A stretch of 64,000 nucleotides of DNA from Haloplanus rubicundus (GTDB taxonomy: Archaea; Halobacteriota; Halobacteria; Halobacteriales; Haloferacaceae), in assembly GCF_003342675.1 (NCBI RefSeq), contig NZ_CP031148.1, positions 2,604,001 to 2,668,000 of the forward strand, read 5' to 3'. The position numbers were made by a program, and so were the translations under genes. This document shows, in pieces, positions 25,928 through 32,458 of this stretch. Position 1 is the first letter of the stretch. Each line of letters begins with the position of its first letter. Below the pieces are notes generated by a model, which was not told the DNA's origin, did no database searches, and saw nothing but the letters and a program-made list of their open reading frames with translations.

Positions 25928-27157
25928 CTACGGGGTCGGCAGTTCGATCACGACGGTCGTCCCGGCGTCGTCGGAGGCCACGTCGATTCGTCCGCTCGAC
26001 GCACGAACGATCCAGTTGGTGAGCCACAGTCCCAGCCCGGTGCTGTGGGTGAGCTGTGTCTCCTCGGCCGTCCGGAGCACCCGCCGCTCGACCGACGGGA
26101 GTCCGGGGCCGTCGTCGGCGATGCGGACCGAGACGCGGCCCTCCTCGGTCGCGGGCGGCGTGAGGTCGACCGCCACGTTCGGACGGGCAGCGTCGTTGTG
26201 TTCGACCGCGTTCTCGAGGACGTCGTCGAAGGCGTTCGGGAGGAGTTCGTGGCCGACGGCGGGCGCCCGGTCCGGAAGCGTGACGCTCACCGACGCCTCG
26301 GGTGCCTCGCGTCGCAGGCGCTCGATGCGGTCGGTCAACACGTCGACCAGGTCGACCGTCACCGTCTCGGTGCGGTCGGCGTCGGCAACCCGTTCGATCC
26401 GACGGGCCGTCTCGCCGAGTTCGACGATGGCGTCCAGCCGGTCGCGAACGACCCCGAGGCTGGGGTCGTCGTCGGGCACGCGCGTCGCGAGGCGGTCGAG
26501 ATGCCCCGCCGCGACGTTCACCTCGTTGCGGATGTTGTGGCGCAACACCCTGTTGAGGACGGCGAGTCGCTGGCGGCGCGCCCGGCGTTCGGTCACGTCG
26601 TGGACGAGAAACGTCGCGCCGTCGATTCGGTCCTCGTCCAGCGGCGCGGCCCAGACCTGCGCGTCGAGCAGCGAGCCGTCGGGTCGCCGAAGCGTCGCCT
26701 CCGCCCCCACGATGGCCTCGCCGTCGCGGAGGCGGCCAAGACACTCCGCCAGCGTGATCGTCCCCTCGTCGTCGGCCCACACGGTCGCGAACGACCGACC
26801 GATCATCGACGAGCGGTCGCGGTCGAACGTGCGCTCGGCCGCCGGATTCCACAGCTGAACGACGCCGTCACCGTCGACCGCACAGATGGCGACCGGTGCC
26901 GCGTCGACGACCGTCGAAAACCGCTCGACCAGCCCCTCGACGGCCGCGGTGAGCACGTCGACCTGCTGCTCGCTGTCCAGATGCCGGTCGAGTGCGTCGA
27001 GCAGTTCGGCGAACATCGTCCGGGAGAGTCCCGCCCGATCCGACACCTCGTCGGCCTCGGCGTAGGCGTCCACGACGACTCGCTGCACCTCGTCGTGTCC
27101 GCGCTGGGTGAGCGCGCGAAACACCGCGCCGGCGACCTGATCCGTGGAGCCGTTCAT
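25928..27157 (-). CDS. PAS-domain sensor histidine kinase under a DtxR-type operator
   Basis: The 409-residue soluble kinase has an N-terminal helical domain (about 1-85), a PAS domain (APVAICAVDGDGVVQLWNPAAE onward, in parts), a dimerisation helix with the phosphorylatable His in LRHNIRNEVNV, and a HATPase domain (LENAVEHND, DDGPGLP, STGLGLWLTNWI). No membrane segment and no receiver domain were found, and no response regulator is adjacent. An operator-like palindrome overlaps the first base of its ATG, so iron-dependent expression is likely. It lies downstream of eS1 but has its own promoter. Confidence 0.9.
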   Translation of the reverse strand: MNGSTDQVAGAVFRALTQRGHDEVQRVVVDAYAEADEVSDRAGLSRTMFAELLDALDRHLDSEQQVDVLTAAVEGLVERFSTVVDAAPVAICAVDGDGVVQLWNPAAERTFDRDRSSMIGRSFATVWADDEGTITLAECLGRLRDGEAIVGAEATLRRPDGSLLDAQVWAAPLDEDRIDGATFLVHDVTERRARRQRLAVLNRVLRHNIRNEVNVAAGHLDRLATRVPDDDPSLGVVRDRLDAIVELGETARRIERVADADRTETVTVDLVDVLTDRIERLRREAPEASVSVTLPDRAPAVGHELLPNAFDDVLENAVEHNDAARPNVAVDLTPPATEEGRVSVRIADDGPGLPSVERRVLRTAEETQLTHSTGLGLWLTNWIVRASSGRIDVASDDAGTTVVIELPTP

Positions 27158-27174
27158 TTTAGGCTGGCCTAAAA
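27157..27174. promoter_or_regulatory. DtxR-type operator at the histidine kinase start
   Basis: TTTTAGGCTGGCCTAAAA has eight-base arms that pair perfectly around a TG centre, with the same half sites as the operators at 17.1 kb. It begins on the A of ATG 27157 and covers the expected start of a leaderless transcript. Confidence 0.75.
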
Positions 27175-27182
27175 CAGGGTGG

Positions 27183-27192
27183 CGTATAAACT
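27183..27192 (-). promoter_or_regulatory. TATA box of the histidine kinase gene
   Basis: The minus strand reads AGTTTATACG, about 27 bases upstream of ATG 27157, the standard spacing for a leaderless haloarchaeal gene. The operator lies directly downstream. Confidence 0.6.
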
Positions 27193-27234
27193 TCCCGCTC
27201 CGTGGCGGGGGTGAGAAAAACGTCGCGTTCGAAC

Positions 27235-27879
27235 TCAGTCCTCGTCGACGGCGACGTCTTCCTCGTCGACGTCGACGGCGGCCTCTTCCTCGGCGGCGAC
27301 CTCTTCGGGTCGCGCTTCGAGGGTGAGCTTCTGGATTTCGACCCGGCGGAGCGGGTAGACCGTCTTCGCGTCGCCGTAGATGGCCGAGGAGAGTCGGCCC
27401 TCGACGGCGCTCTCGACGAAGGACTGGAAGTCGCGTTCGGCGGCGGCGTCCTCGATGATGTCGATCATGATGCGACGGATGGCCTGTTCCTGACTGCGGT
27501 CGGCCTTCTTCGTCGTGAACGCGACGGGCTGGACGCGGACGCGGTAGTCGTCCGTCGTCAGCACCGTGATCGTCGCGTCGACCTTCGAGGCGCCGCGGCG
27601 CACGAGACTACGAAGGTAGTCCCGCGTGAGTTCGTGCTTGACGAACTCCGTGTAGGCGGCGTCCGAGCCCACGTCCGTGATCTTGAAGGTGAGTTTGGTG
27701 TTGTTCGCCCCGGCGTCGTCGGTGAGTTCGCCGAGGGTCGTTTCGATCGTTCGTCCGATGACTTTTTGCGGTTCGTCGGCAACCGTCTGGCCGAGTTCCG
27801 CCCGGTCGTACTGCTCCGGGGCGAAAATCGTGTACCAGCGCTTGCCTCGCTTCTGCTTGGATACTGAACGTTCACTCAT
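27235..27879 (-). CDS. rps3ae: ribosomal protein eS1 (S3Ae)
   Basis: This 214-residue small-subunit ribosomal protein has the archaeal eS1 layout: a basic N-terminus (SVSKQKRGKRWYTIFAPEQYD, in parts), central RTIETTLGELT and RRIMIDIIEDAA segments, and an acidic C-terminal tail typical of haloarchaea. The N-terminal residues overlap the 3' end of pcc1 by 8 bp, so it is cotranscribed with pcc1 and the RecJ-like gene. A TTTTT run behind the stop (27216-27220 region) may end the transcript. Confidence 0.96.
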   Translation of the reverse strand: MSERSVSKQKRGKRWYTIFAPEQYDRAELGQTVADEPQKVIGRTIETTLGELTDDAGANNTKLTFKITDVGSDAAYTEFVKHELTRDYLRSLVRRGASKVDATITVLTTDDYRVRVQPVAFTTKKADRSQEQAIRRIMIDIIEDAAAERDFQSFVESAVEGRLSSAIYGDAKTVYPLRRVEIQKLTLEARPEEVAAEEEAAVDVDEEDVAVDED

Positions 27880-28108
27880 GGGTTTGTCTGTGTTCGCGTG
27901 CCGTTCGTGCGACGGTCTCCGCGACCGTCAGGTTCACCACGTAGTCGTCCACGGTCGACTGCAACCCGCCGACGGTGTCGCGTTCGACCGTCGTGCGGAC
28001 GCCGTCGTCCGTCACGACCGTCGACATCGACGGCGTGTCGTCCGGCCGGAGTGCGGCCGCGACAGTCGCCGCGTCGTCGTGGGTCGTCTCGATACAGGCG
28101 CGTTTCAT
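27872..28108 (-). CDS. pcc1: KEOPS complex subunit Pcc1
   Basis: The 78-residue protein has the Pcc1 pattern: short strands, then the C-terminal helix (GGLQSTVDDYVVNLTVAETVA, in parts) used for dimerisation. KEOPS makes the t6A37 modification of ANN-decoding tRNAs, and Pcc1 bridges two complexes. It overlaps the RecJ-like gene by 4 bp upstream and eS1 by 8 bp downstream, the conserved archaeal gene order. Confidence 0.93.
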   Translation of the reverse strand: MKRACIETTHDDAATVAAALRPDDTPSMSTVVTDDGVRTTVERDTVGGLQSTVDDYVVNLTVAETVARTAREHRQTHE

Positions 28109-29316
28109 AGCGCCTCCCTGAACGCCGTGATGAACCGCGATACCTCTCCGTCCGCGTCGAACCGCGCCGTCGCCCGTCGGGCGTCGCCGGCGCTCGTTCC
28201 GTCCCCGTCGACCGACTGCACCGCCTCGCGGGTCGCGTCGGCGAGTCGAGCGTCGTCGACGCTCGCCGCGGCCGCGGCAGTAGCCGCGCCGTCACTTCCC
28301 GCGGCAGTAGCCGCGCCGTCACTTCCCGCGGCAGTAGCCGCGCCCCCGACGACCAACACGACCGGCTCCGGCGACTGAAAGTCACGACAGAGTCGTGCGA
28401 CCGTCCCGAGTCGCCCGGGATCGGCCTCGTCGACGCGCGCGACGAAGACGCCGTCGTACCGGCCCGTCGTCGCCGTGGTCAGCGCCTCGTGGACCGCGCG
28501 GGCGTGGCCGCGCCACGCGTCGAGGGTGGCCGTCACCGGCCCGCCGTCGCGGATGGCGAGGGCGACGCCCGTTCCCGGCCGCTCGCGAGCGACCGCGTCC
28601 AGCGCGTCGCCGAAGCCCTCTATCGTCGCGACCCGGGCGTCGGGCGTCGCGTGCGGGCGCAATGCCCGCTCGACTGCCTCGGTCGCCCGCGCCGACGACG
28701 CCGTCGCCTCGATGGCCAGCCACGACGCGAGTCGGCGGCGGTCCTCCTCGGTCGGGTCCGACGGCAGATCGAGCCTCGACAGCGCTTCCCGCGCCATCTC
28801 GGGATCGCCCGAGACCGGCGCCGAGACGAGCGTCGAGTGTGCCAGTCCGTCCGCGAGATCCGGCGTCGGCGTCGCCACCCCCGGCCGGCGCTCGACCGCC
28901 GTCCGCTCGCGCGCCGCGTCGAGCAGCACCGCCGCGTCGCCCGAATCGAGCGGCCGATCCGCCGTCGCGACGCCGGCGAGCGCGAGCGTCGGGTCGGGGT
29001 CGACACCGAGTTCGCGCGCCGCCGCCGCGGCGACGAGACTCGCTGGCTCGGCGCCCGCGAGTGCCACGTCGCCGCCCGCCGCGCCGACGCCGACGACGAG
29101 GTCGTCGCCCTCGCCCGGCGTCAGGTTGGGGATCGGATCGACGCGCACCTGGAAGGGGGTCGAACGCTCCCGGCACGCCCGCGCGAGGACGCCGCTGGCG
29201 GCCAGCGCGTCGCCGTCGGCGGCCGCGACGACCCGAACGAACGGGGCCTCGCGGAGCGCCGCGGCTATCTCGCCGGCGTCGGCGGCATCCTCGGGGACTG
29301 CGGGCGCGGTCGACAT
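28105..29316 (-). CDS. RecJ/Cdc45-like DHH-family protein with degenerate active site
   Basis: From ATG 29316 the product is 403 residues. The position between uS15 and Pcc1 is that of archaeal RecJ/GAN-like proteins. The first motif reads VAAADGDALAAS in place of the catalytic HxDxDG, and no DHH triplet is seen, so nuclease activity is doubtful. It may act structurally, as Cdc45 does in CMG. A 27-bp in-frame tandem repeat near its C-terminus adds an Ala/Gly-rich loop. It overlaps pcc1 by 4 bp. The family assignment rests on synteny and a partial motif. Confidence 0.8.
   Translation of the reverse strand: MSTAPAVPEDAADAGEIAAALREAPFVRVVAAADGDALAASGVLARACRERSTPFQVRVDPIPNLTPGEGDDLVVGVGAAGGDVALAGAEPASLVAAAAARELGVDPDPTLALAGVATADRPLDSGDAAVLLDAARERTAVERRPGVATPTPDLADGLAHSTLVSAPVSGDPEMAREALSRLDLPSDPTEEDRRRLASWLAIEATASSARATEAVERALRPHATPDARVATIEGFGDALDAVARERPGTGVALAIRDGGPVTATLDAWRGHARAVHEALTTATTGRYDGVFVARVDEADPGRLGTVARLCRDFQSPEPVVLVVGGAATAAGSDGAATAAGSDGAATAAAAASVDDARLADATREAVQSVDGDGTSAGDARRATARFDADGEVSRFITAFREAL
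28274..28345. repeat. 27-bp tandem repeat inside the RecJ-like gene
   Basis: Two identical 27-base units (28274-28300, 28301-28327) and about two thirds of a third follow without gap; each starts GCGGCAGTAGCCGCGCC. The unit is a multiple of three and encodes a nine-residue Ala/Gly/Ser/Asp repeat, so the frame is kept. Confidence 0.9.
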
Positions 29317-29317
29317 C

Positions 29318-29782
29318 CTATTCGAGTAGCTCGACGGCGACGTCGTAGCTGTAGCGGAAGTCCTCGTCGAGGGCGTCGCCACGGTAGTAGTTGACCAGGC
29401 GACGGATCTTCGACTCGGTGTTCTGGAGCGCGCGCTTGTTCTGGTGGTCCTGCGGGTTCGCCTCCATGTGCTCGCGCAGGCGGATCGCCCGCTGCATCAG
29501 GTTGCGCAGGTCCGACGGCAGGTCGCCGTCGGCGTCGTTGTCCTCCAGAATCTCCGTGAGCTTCTTCCCCGTCGCCAGCTTCACGTCGGGGATCGGCGTG
29601 CCCTTCACGCCCTCGTCACGGAGCTTCATCCCGATGACGCTCGGGTCGTGGCCCTGTTCGGCGAGTTCGACCACGCGCTCCTCGATCGCATCCGTGTCTA
29701 CGTCGCTCCACTCCGGGGGTTCGTCTGCCACCGGCTTGTCCGATCCGGACGAGCCACGGCGGCGGGTGTGCATTCGTGCCAT
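29318..29782 (-). CDS. rps15: ribosomal protein uS15
   Basis: The 154-residue archaeal uS15 starts at ATG 29782 (MARMHTRRRG) and has the N-terminal extension of archaeal/eukaryal S15 before the four-helix core (RAIRLREHMEANPQDHQNKR, KIRRLVNYYRG). It binds 16S rRNA at the central domain. Its stop is 1 bp from the start of the RecJ-like gene, so it heads the uS15-RecJ-Pcc1-eS1 operon. A leader of about 115 nt with a hairpin lies upstream. Confidence 0.96.
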   Translation of the reverse strand: MARMHTRRRGSSGSDKPVADEPPEWSDVDTDAIEERVVELAEQGHDPSVIGMKLRDEGVKGTPIPDVKLATGKKLTEILEDNDADGDLPSDLRNLMQRAIRLREHMEANPQDHQNKRALQNTESKIRRLVNYYRGDALDEDFRYSYDVAVELLE

Positions 29783-29818
29783 AGATGGGTTGGAACTGCA
29801 CGGACCGCAGAAGCGTAT

Positions 29819-29842
29819 GTGCACCGACGGCTGTCGGTACAC
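29819..29842 (-). promoter_or_regulatory. 10-bp hairpin in the uS15 leader
   Basis: On the minus-strand RNA, GUGUACCGAC and GUCGGUGCAC pair along ten positions (one G-U) around a four-base loop AGCC. It lies 37 bases before the start codon, in the place where ribosomal protein operons often have autoregulatory RNA structures. Confidence 0.4.
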
Positions 29843-29918
29843 GCACTCCCGCAATCCCAAGCCCAGATGGGCGAGTCGGATTTGCGGTCGCGGCGTTCCC
29901 GTCGACATCTTCGGGAAT

Positions 29919-29937
29919 CGAACATTAAACCGTTTCG
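29919..29937 (-). promoter_or_regulatory. BRE/TATA promoter of the uS15 operon
   Basis: The minus strand reads CGAAACGGTTTAATG: a BRE (CGAAAC) followed by TATA-like TTTAAT (29924-29929). This is the strongest promoter-like element upstream of uS15 and would leave a leader of roughly 115 nt. Confidence 0.6.
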
Positions 29938-29979
29938 AAGGGGTCGAGGACGGTGTCACCGGCCCGCATACGGACGAGT

Positions 29980-29998
29980 CGAAGCCCTTATTATTCGG
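29980..29998 (+). promoter_or_regulatory. BRE/TATA promoter of tRNA-Ala
   Basis: CGAAGCCCTTATTATTCGG has the BRE CGAAGCCC and TATA TTATTA (29988-29993) about 31-36 bases before the tRNA, as is standard for haloarchaeal stable RNA genes. Confidence 0.7.
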
Positions 29999-30023
29999 AC
30001 CGCGGTACGATTCGTTGCGACGC

Positions 30024-30095
30024 GGGCTCGTAGATCAGGGGTAGATCACTCCCTTGGCATGGGAGAGGCCCCGGGTTCAAATCCCGGCGAGTCCA
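30024..30095 (+). tRNA. tRNA-Ala (GGC anticodon)
   Basis: A 72-base cloverleaf: acceptor GGGCTCG pairs with CGAGTCC (one G-U), the anticodon stem CTCCC/GGGAG encloses TTGGCAT with anticodon GGC, and the T arm reads CCGGGTTCAAATCCCGG. The discriminator is A95; CCA is not encoded. No intron is seen. Its 3' end is repeated downstream. Confidence 0.95.
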
Positions 30096-30344
30096 TCGGA
30101 ACGACCGAGCCGTGGCGAGGGAGTGAGAATGGTCGAGCCGGGATTTTAATCAGGGAAGTCGCAGCGCCGAGCGGAGCGAGGCGACCGTCTTCCCGTGGTT
30201 CAGAATCCCGGCGAGTCCATCGGAACGACCGAGCCGTGGCGAGGGAGTGAGAATGGTCGAGCCGGGATTTTAATCAGGGAAGTCGCAGCGCCGAGCGGAG
30301 CGAGGCGACCGTCTTCCCGTGGTTCAGAATCCCGGCGAGTCCAT
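30081..30344 (+). repeat. 124-bp tandem repeat built on the tRNA-Ala 3' end
   Basis: Two units of 124 bases (30081-30204 and 30205-30328), identical as far as read, are followed by a third partial start at 30329. Each unit begins with the last 15 bases of the tRNA (ATCCCGGCGAGTCCA). Units two and three are preceded by GGTTCAGA, a variant of the T-arm GGTTCAA. The repeat therefore copies the tRNA tail, the usual attachment site for archaeal integrases. Confidence 0.9.
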
Positions 30345-30498
30345 TTCCTTTCGCTCACTTCGTTCGCTCCAGTCAATGGACTCGCCTGAGTCCCCCTCGC
30401 TCCCTGCGGTCGCTCGCGGGACTCCCGGCGAGTCCGCTCGACTCATTCCGATCGGTTCCGTCCCTCGTCGCTCTCGGTCGTCTTACTGGGAGCAACGG
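30096..30498. other. gene-free region after tRNA-Ala with att-like sequences
   Basis: No gene is supported. Besides the tandem repeat it holds a 12-bp inverted copy of the tRNA end (GGCGAGTCCATT 30334-30345; AATGGACTCGCC 30375-30386) and a further direct copy CCCGGCGAGTCC at 30424-30435. The region looks like the scar of repeated integration and excision events; no integrase gene is present. Confidence 0.7.
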
Positions 30499-31080
30499 TC
30501 ACCCCGGCAACAGCCAGTTGATCCCCGCCACCACCAGCCCCGCCAGCCCCATGCGCGCCGCGGCGACGTACCACCGCTGGCCGGAGATCGAGCCCATGTA
30601 GGCCCCGAACGCGCTCAGAACGCCGACCCCGAGGCCGACGGCGATCAGGGCGGCCTCGCCCATCGTGAACACCGACCCCTCGAACAGGAACGGGACGAGG
30701 GGAACGAGGATGCCGATGAGTGGGCCGAGCCCGCTCGTGGTGGCGTGGAGGAGGCGGGCACCGCGCTGTTCGTGCTGGATGCGCGTGTCGTCGAGGTCGG
30801 TGAGCATCGCGCGTTCGAGGCGGAGGATCTCGGCTCTGGTCTCGGCGCGTTCGATCTCCCAGACGCTCCAGACGGCGGAGGTGCCGAGGCCGACGGCGGC
30901 GCCCAGCCCAATTTTGACGACCGTCGCTCCGTCGGGAACGCCGGAGAGGACGGCGCCGACGACGATGCCGATGGCCGTGAGGGTGCCGTCGAAGCCGTTG
31001 GAGACGAAGTAGCGACGCGAAATCGCGAGGATGTCCTCCTTCGCGAGCAACCGTCGGAGGAGCCGACGAACGGAAGCCAC
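30499..31080 (-). CDS. VIT1/CCC1-type metal transporter homolog
   Basis: The 193-residue protein contains about five helices with the VIT-type N-terminus (SRRYFVSNGFDGTLTAIGIVVGAVLSG, in parts). A charged cytoplasmic helix (ETRAEILRLERAMLTDLDDTRIQHEQRG) corresponds to the iron-binding loop of the family. VIT/CCC1 proteins move Fe2+ or Mn2+. It may share a transcript with the DUF211 gene 5 bp upstream on the same strand. No DtxR-type operator was seen upstream. Confidence 0.78.
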   Translation of the reverse strand: MASVRRLLRRLLAKEDILAISRRYFVSNGFDGTLTAIGIVVGAVLSGVPDGATVVKIGLGAAVGLGTSAVWSVWEIERAETRAEILRLERAMLTDLDDTRIQHEQRGARLLHATTSGLGPLIGILVPLVPFLFEGSVFTMGEAALIAVGLGVGVLSAFGAYMGSISGQRWYVAAARMGLAGLVVAGINWLLPG

Positions 31081-31084
31081 GGGC

Positions 31085-31375
31085 TCAGGCGTCGCGGGGC
31101 GGCCGCTGGGGGGTCACGAGGCGGTCACCGCAGGCGACCAGGTCGATGGAGTGGACGGTGCCGCCGAGTTCGTCGATGGTCTCCTCGACCGCTCCGATGT
31201 CGAGGTTCTCGCCTTCCAGCGTCACCTCGACGTTCTGCACCTCGCGATCCAGTTCGACGAGCGTGCAGGTGGCGCCCGCGACGCCGTCCACCCGGGAGAG
31301 CTGGTCGGTGAAGTCCACGAGCGGCGGGTCGTGGGGCTTGAGCACGTCGAGGACGAGGCGTCGGACGGATGCCAT
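31085..31375 (-). CDS. DUF211 family protein
   Basis: This 96-residue ferredoxin-like-fold protein starts at ATG 31375. It has the archaeal DUF211 pattern (RRLVLDVLKPHDPPLVDFTDQLS, VEVTLEGENLD and TVHSIDLVACGDRLV, each in part). Members form rings that may bind divalent cations. It is directly upstream of the VIT-type transporter on the same strand. DUF211-transporter pairing hints at metal sensing, which is inference. Confidence 0.88.
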   Translation of the reverse strand: MASVRRLVLDVLKPHDPPLVDFTDQLSRVDGVAGATCTLVELDREVQNVEVTLEGENLDIGAVEETIDELGGTVHSIDLVACGDRLVTPQRPPRDA

Positions 31376-31475
31376 GGGTCGTCGTGGGAGCGGCACAGTC
31401 TAAAAACATCGGGACGTTGTCACGCGCGGGGGACGGCAACCGGCTTTACTACTCGGGGCCACGATTGGGGTCGTG

Positions 31476-32396
31476 ATGCTCGTCGACGCCGCGCTCTTTC
31501 TCGGAGGGCTGGCCGCGCTCGTGCTCGGCGCCGACCGTGCGGTGACGGGGGCGGGTGACCTCGCGCTCTACTACGGCGTCTCGCCGTTCTTCATCGGCGT
31601 GACCCTCGTCTCGGTCGGCACGTCGGTGCCCGAGATGGTCACCTCGGTGTACGCCGCGTACTACGGGGCGGGCGACCTGGTCGTCGGCAACATCGTCGGC
31701 TCCGAGACGGCACAGATAACCCTCGCCATCGGTATCGTCGCGCTGATCGCCCCGTTCGTCACCGAGCGACGGAACGTCCTCGTCTACGGCTCCGCGATGT
31801 TGCTGGCGATGATCGTCATGGCCCTCACGCTCGACGACGGCGTGATCGTCCGCTCGGAGGGGTTTCTCATGATGCTGGCCTACCTCCAGTTCGTCTACAC
31901 GCTCTACACGAACGAGGGTGGCGCGGAGATAGCTGAGGAGGTAATCGAGGAACCGGCGGAGCCGGAGAACGCCCTCCCCGGCATTCTCGGCGGCCTGGCG
32001 CTGGTCGTCGTCGGGGGACAGCTCATGGTCACGAACGGCGTCGCGCTCGCGGCGACGCTCGGCATCCCCGAGTACCTGATCGGCCTGCTGACCGGGCTGG
32101 GGACGACCCTGCCGGAAATCGTCGTCGCCGGCATCGCCGCCCACGAGGGGCGGGGTGGCATCTCGGTCGGCTCCATCCTCGGGAGCAACATCACCGATCC
32201 GGTGTTCTCGCTGGGCGTCGGCGCCCTCCTCTTCGACGTGACAGTCGAGAACGCCGCGGCGCTCCAGCCGTCGCTCGTCTACATGTTCGTCGCGTCCGCA
32301 GCCGTGTTGAGCCTGTTTTACTGGCGGCGCGGGATCGACCGCCGGGCCGCCGTCGTCTGTCTGGCGCTGTATCTCCCCACCTTCGTCGTCGTGTGA
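31476..32396 (+). CDS. calcium/sodium antiporter (CaCA family)
   Basis: This is a ten-helix exchanger of about 306 residues with both alpha repeats visible: SVGTSVPEMVTSV...GNIVGSE and GLGTTLPEIVVAG...GSILGSNITDP. The acidic residues in each repeat bind Ca2+. It exchanges Ca2+ (or Na+/K+) across the membrane. An acidic loop between the halves is short. GTG 31473 and ATG 31476 are both possible starts; ATG was preferred. Confidence 0.92.
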   Translation: MLVDAALFLGGLAALVLGADRAVTGAGDLALYYGVSPFFIGVTLVSVGTSVPEMVTSVYAAYYGAGDLVVGNIVGSETAQITLAIGIVALIAPFVTERRNVLVYGSAMLLAMIVMALTLDDGVIVRSEGFLMMLAYLQFVYTLYTNEGGAEIAEEVIEEPAEPENALPGILGGLALVVVGGQLMVTNGVALAATLGIPEYLIGLLTGLGTTLPEIVVAGIAAHEGRGGISVGSILGSNITDPVFSLGVGALLFDVTVENAAALQPSLVYMFVASAAVLSLFYWRRGIDRRAAVVCLALYLPTFVVV

Positions 32397-32458
32397 GCGG
32401 CCTCGGACGGATCGTCCCGACGGTCGACGGACCGTCTTGGCGACCGACCGGTACTGAT

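Noticed and set aside
30081-30344. CRISPR-like array behind tRNA-Ala
   Set aside because: The period is 124 bp with identical whole units and no variable spacers; the units start with the tRNA 3' end, so this is tandem duplication at an attachment-type site.
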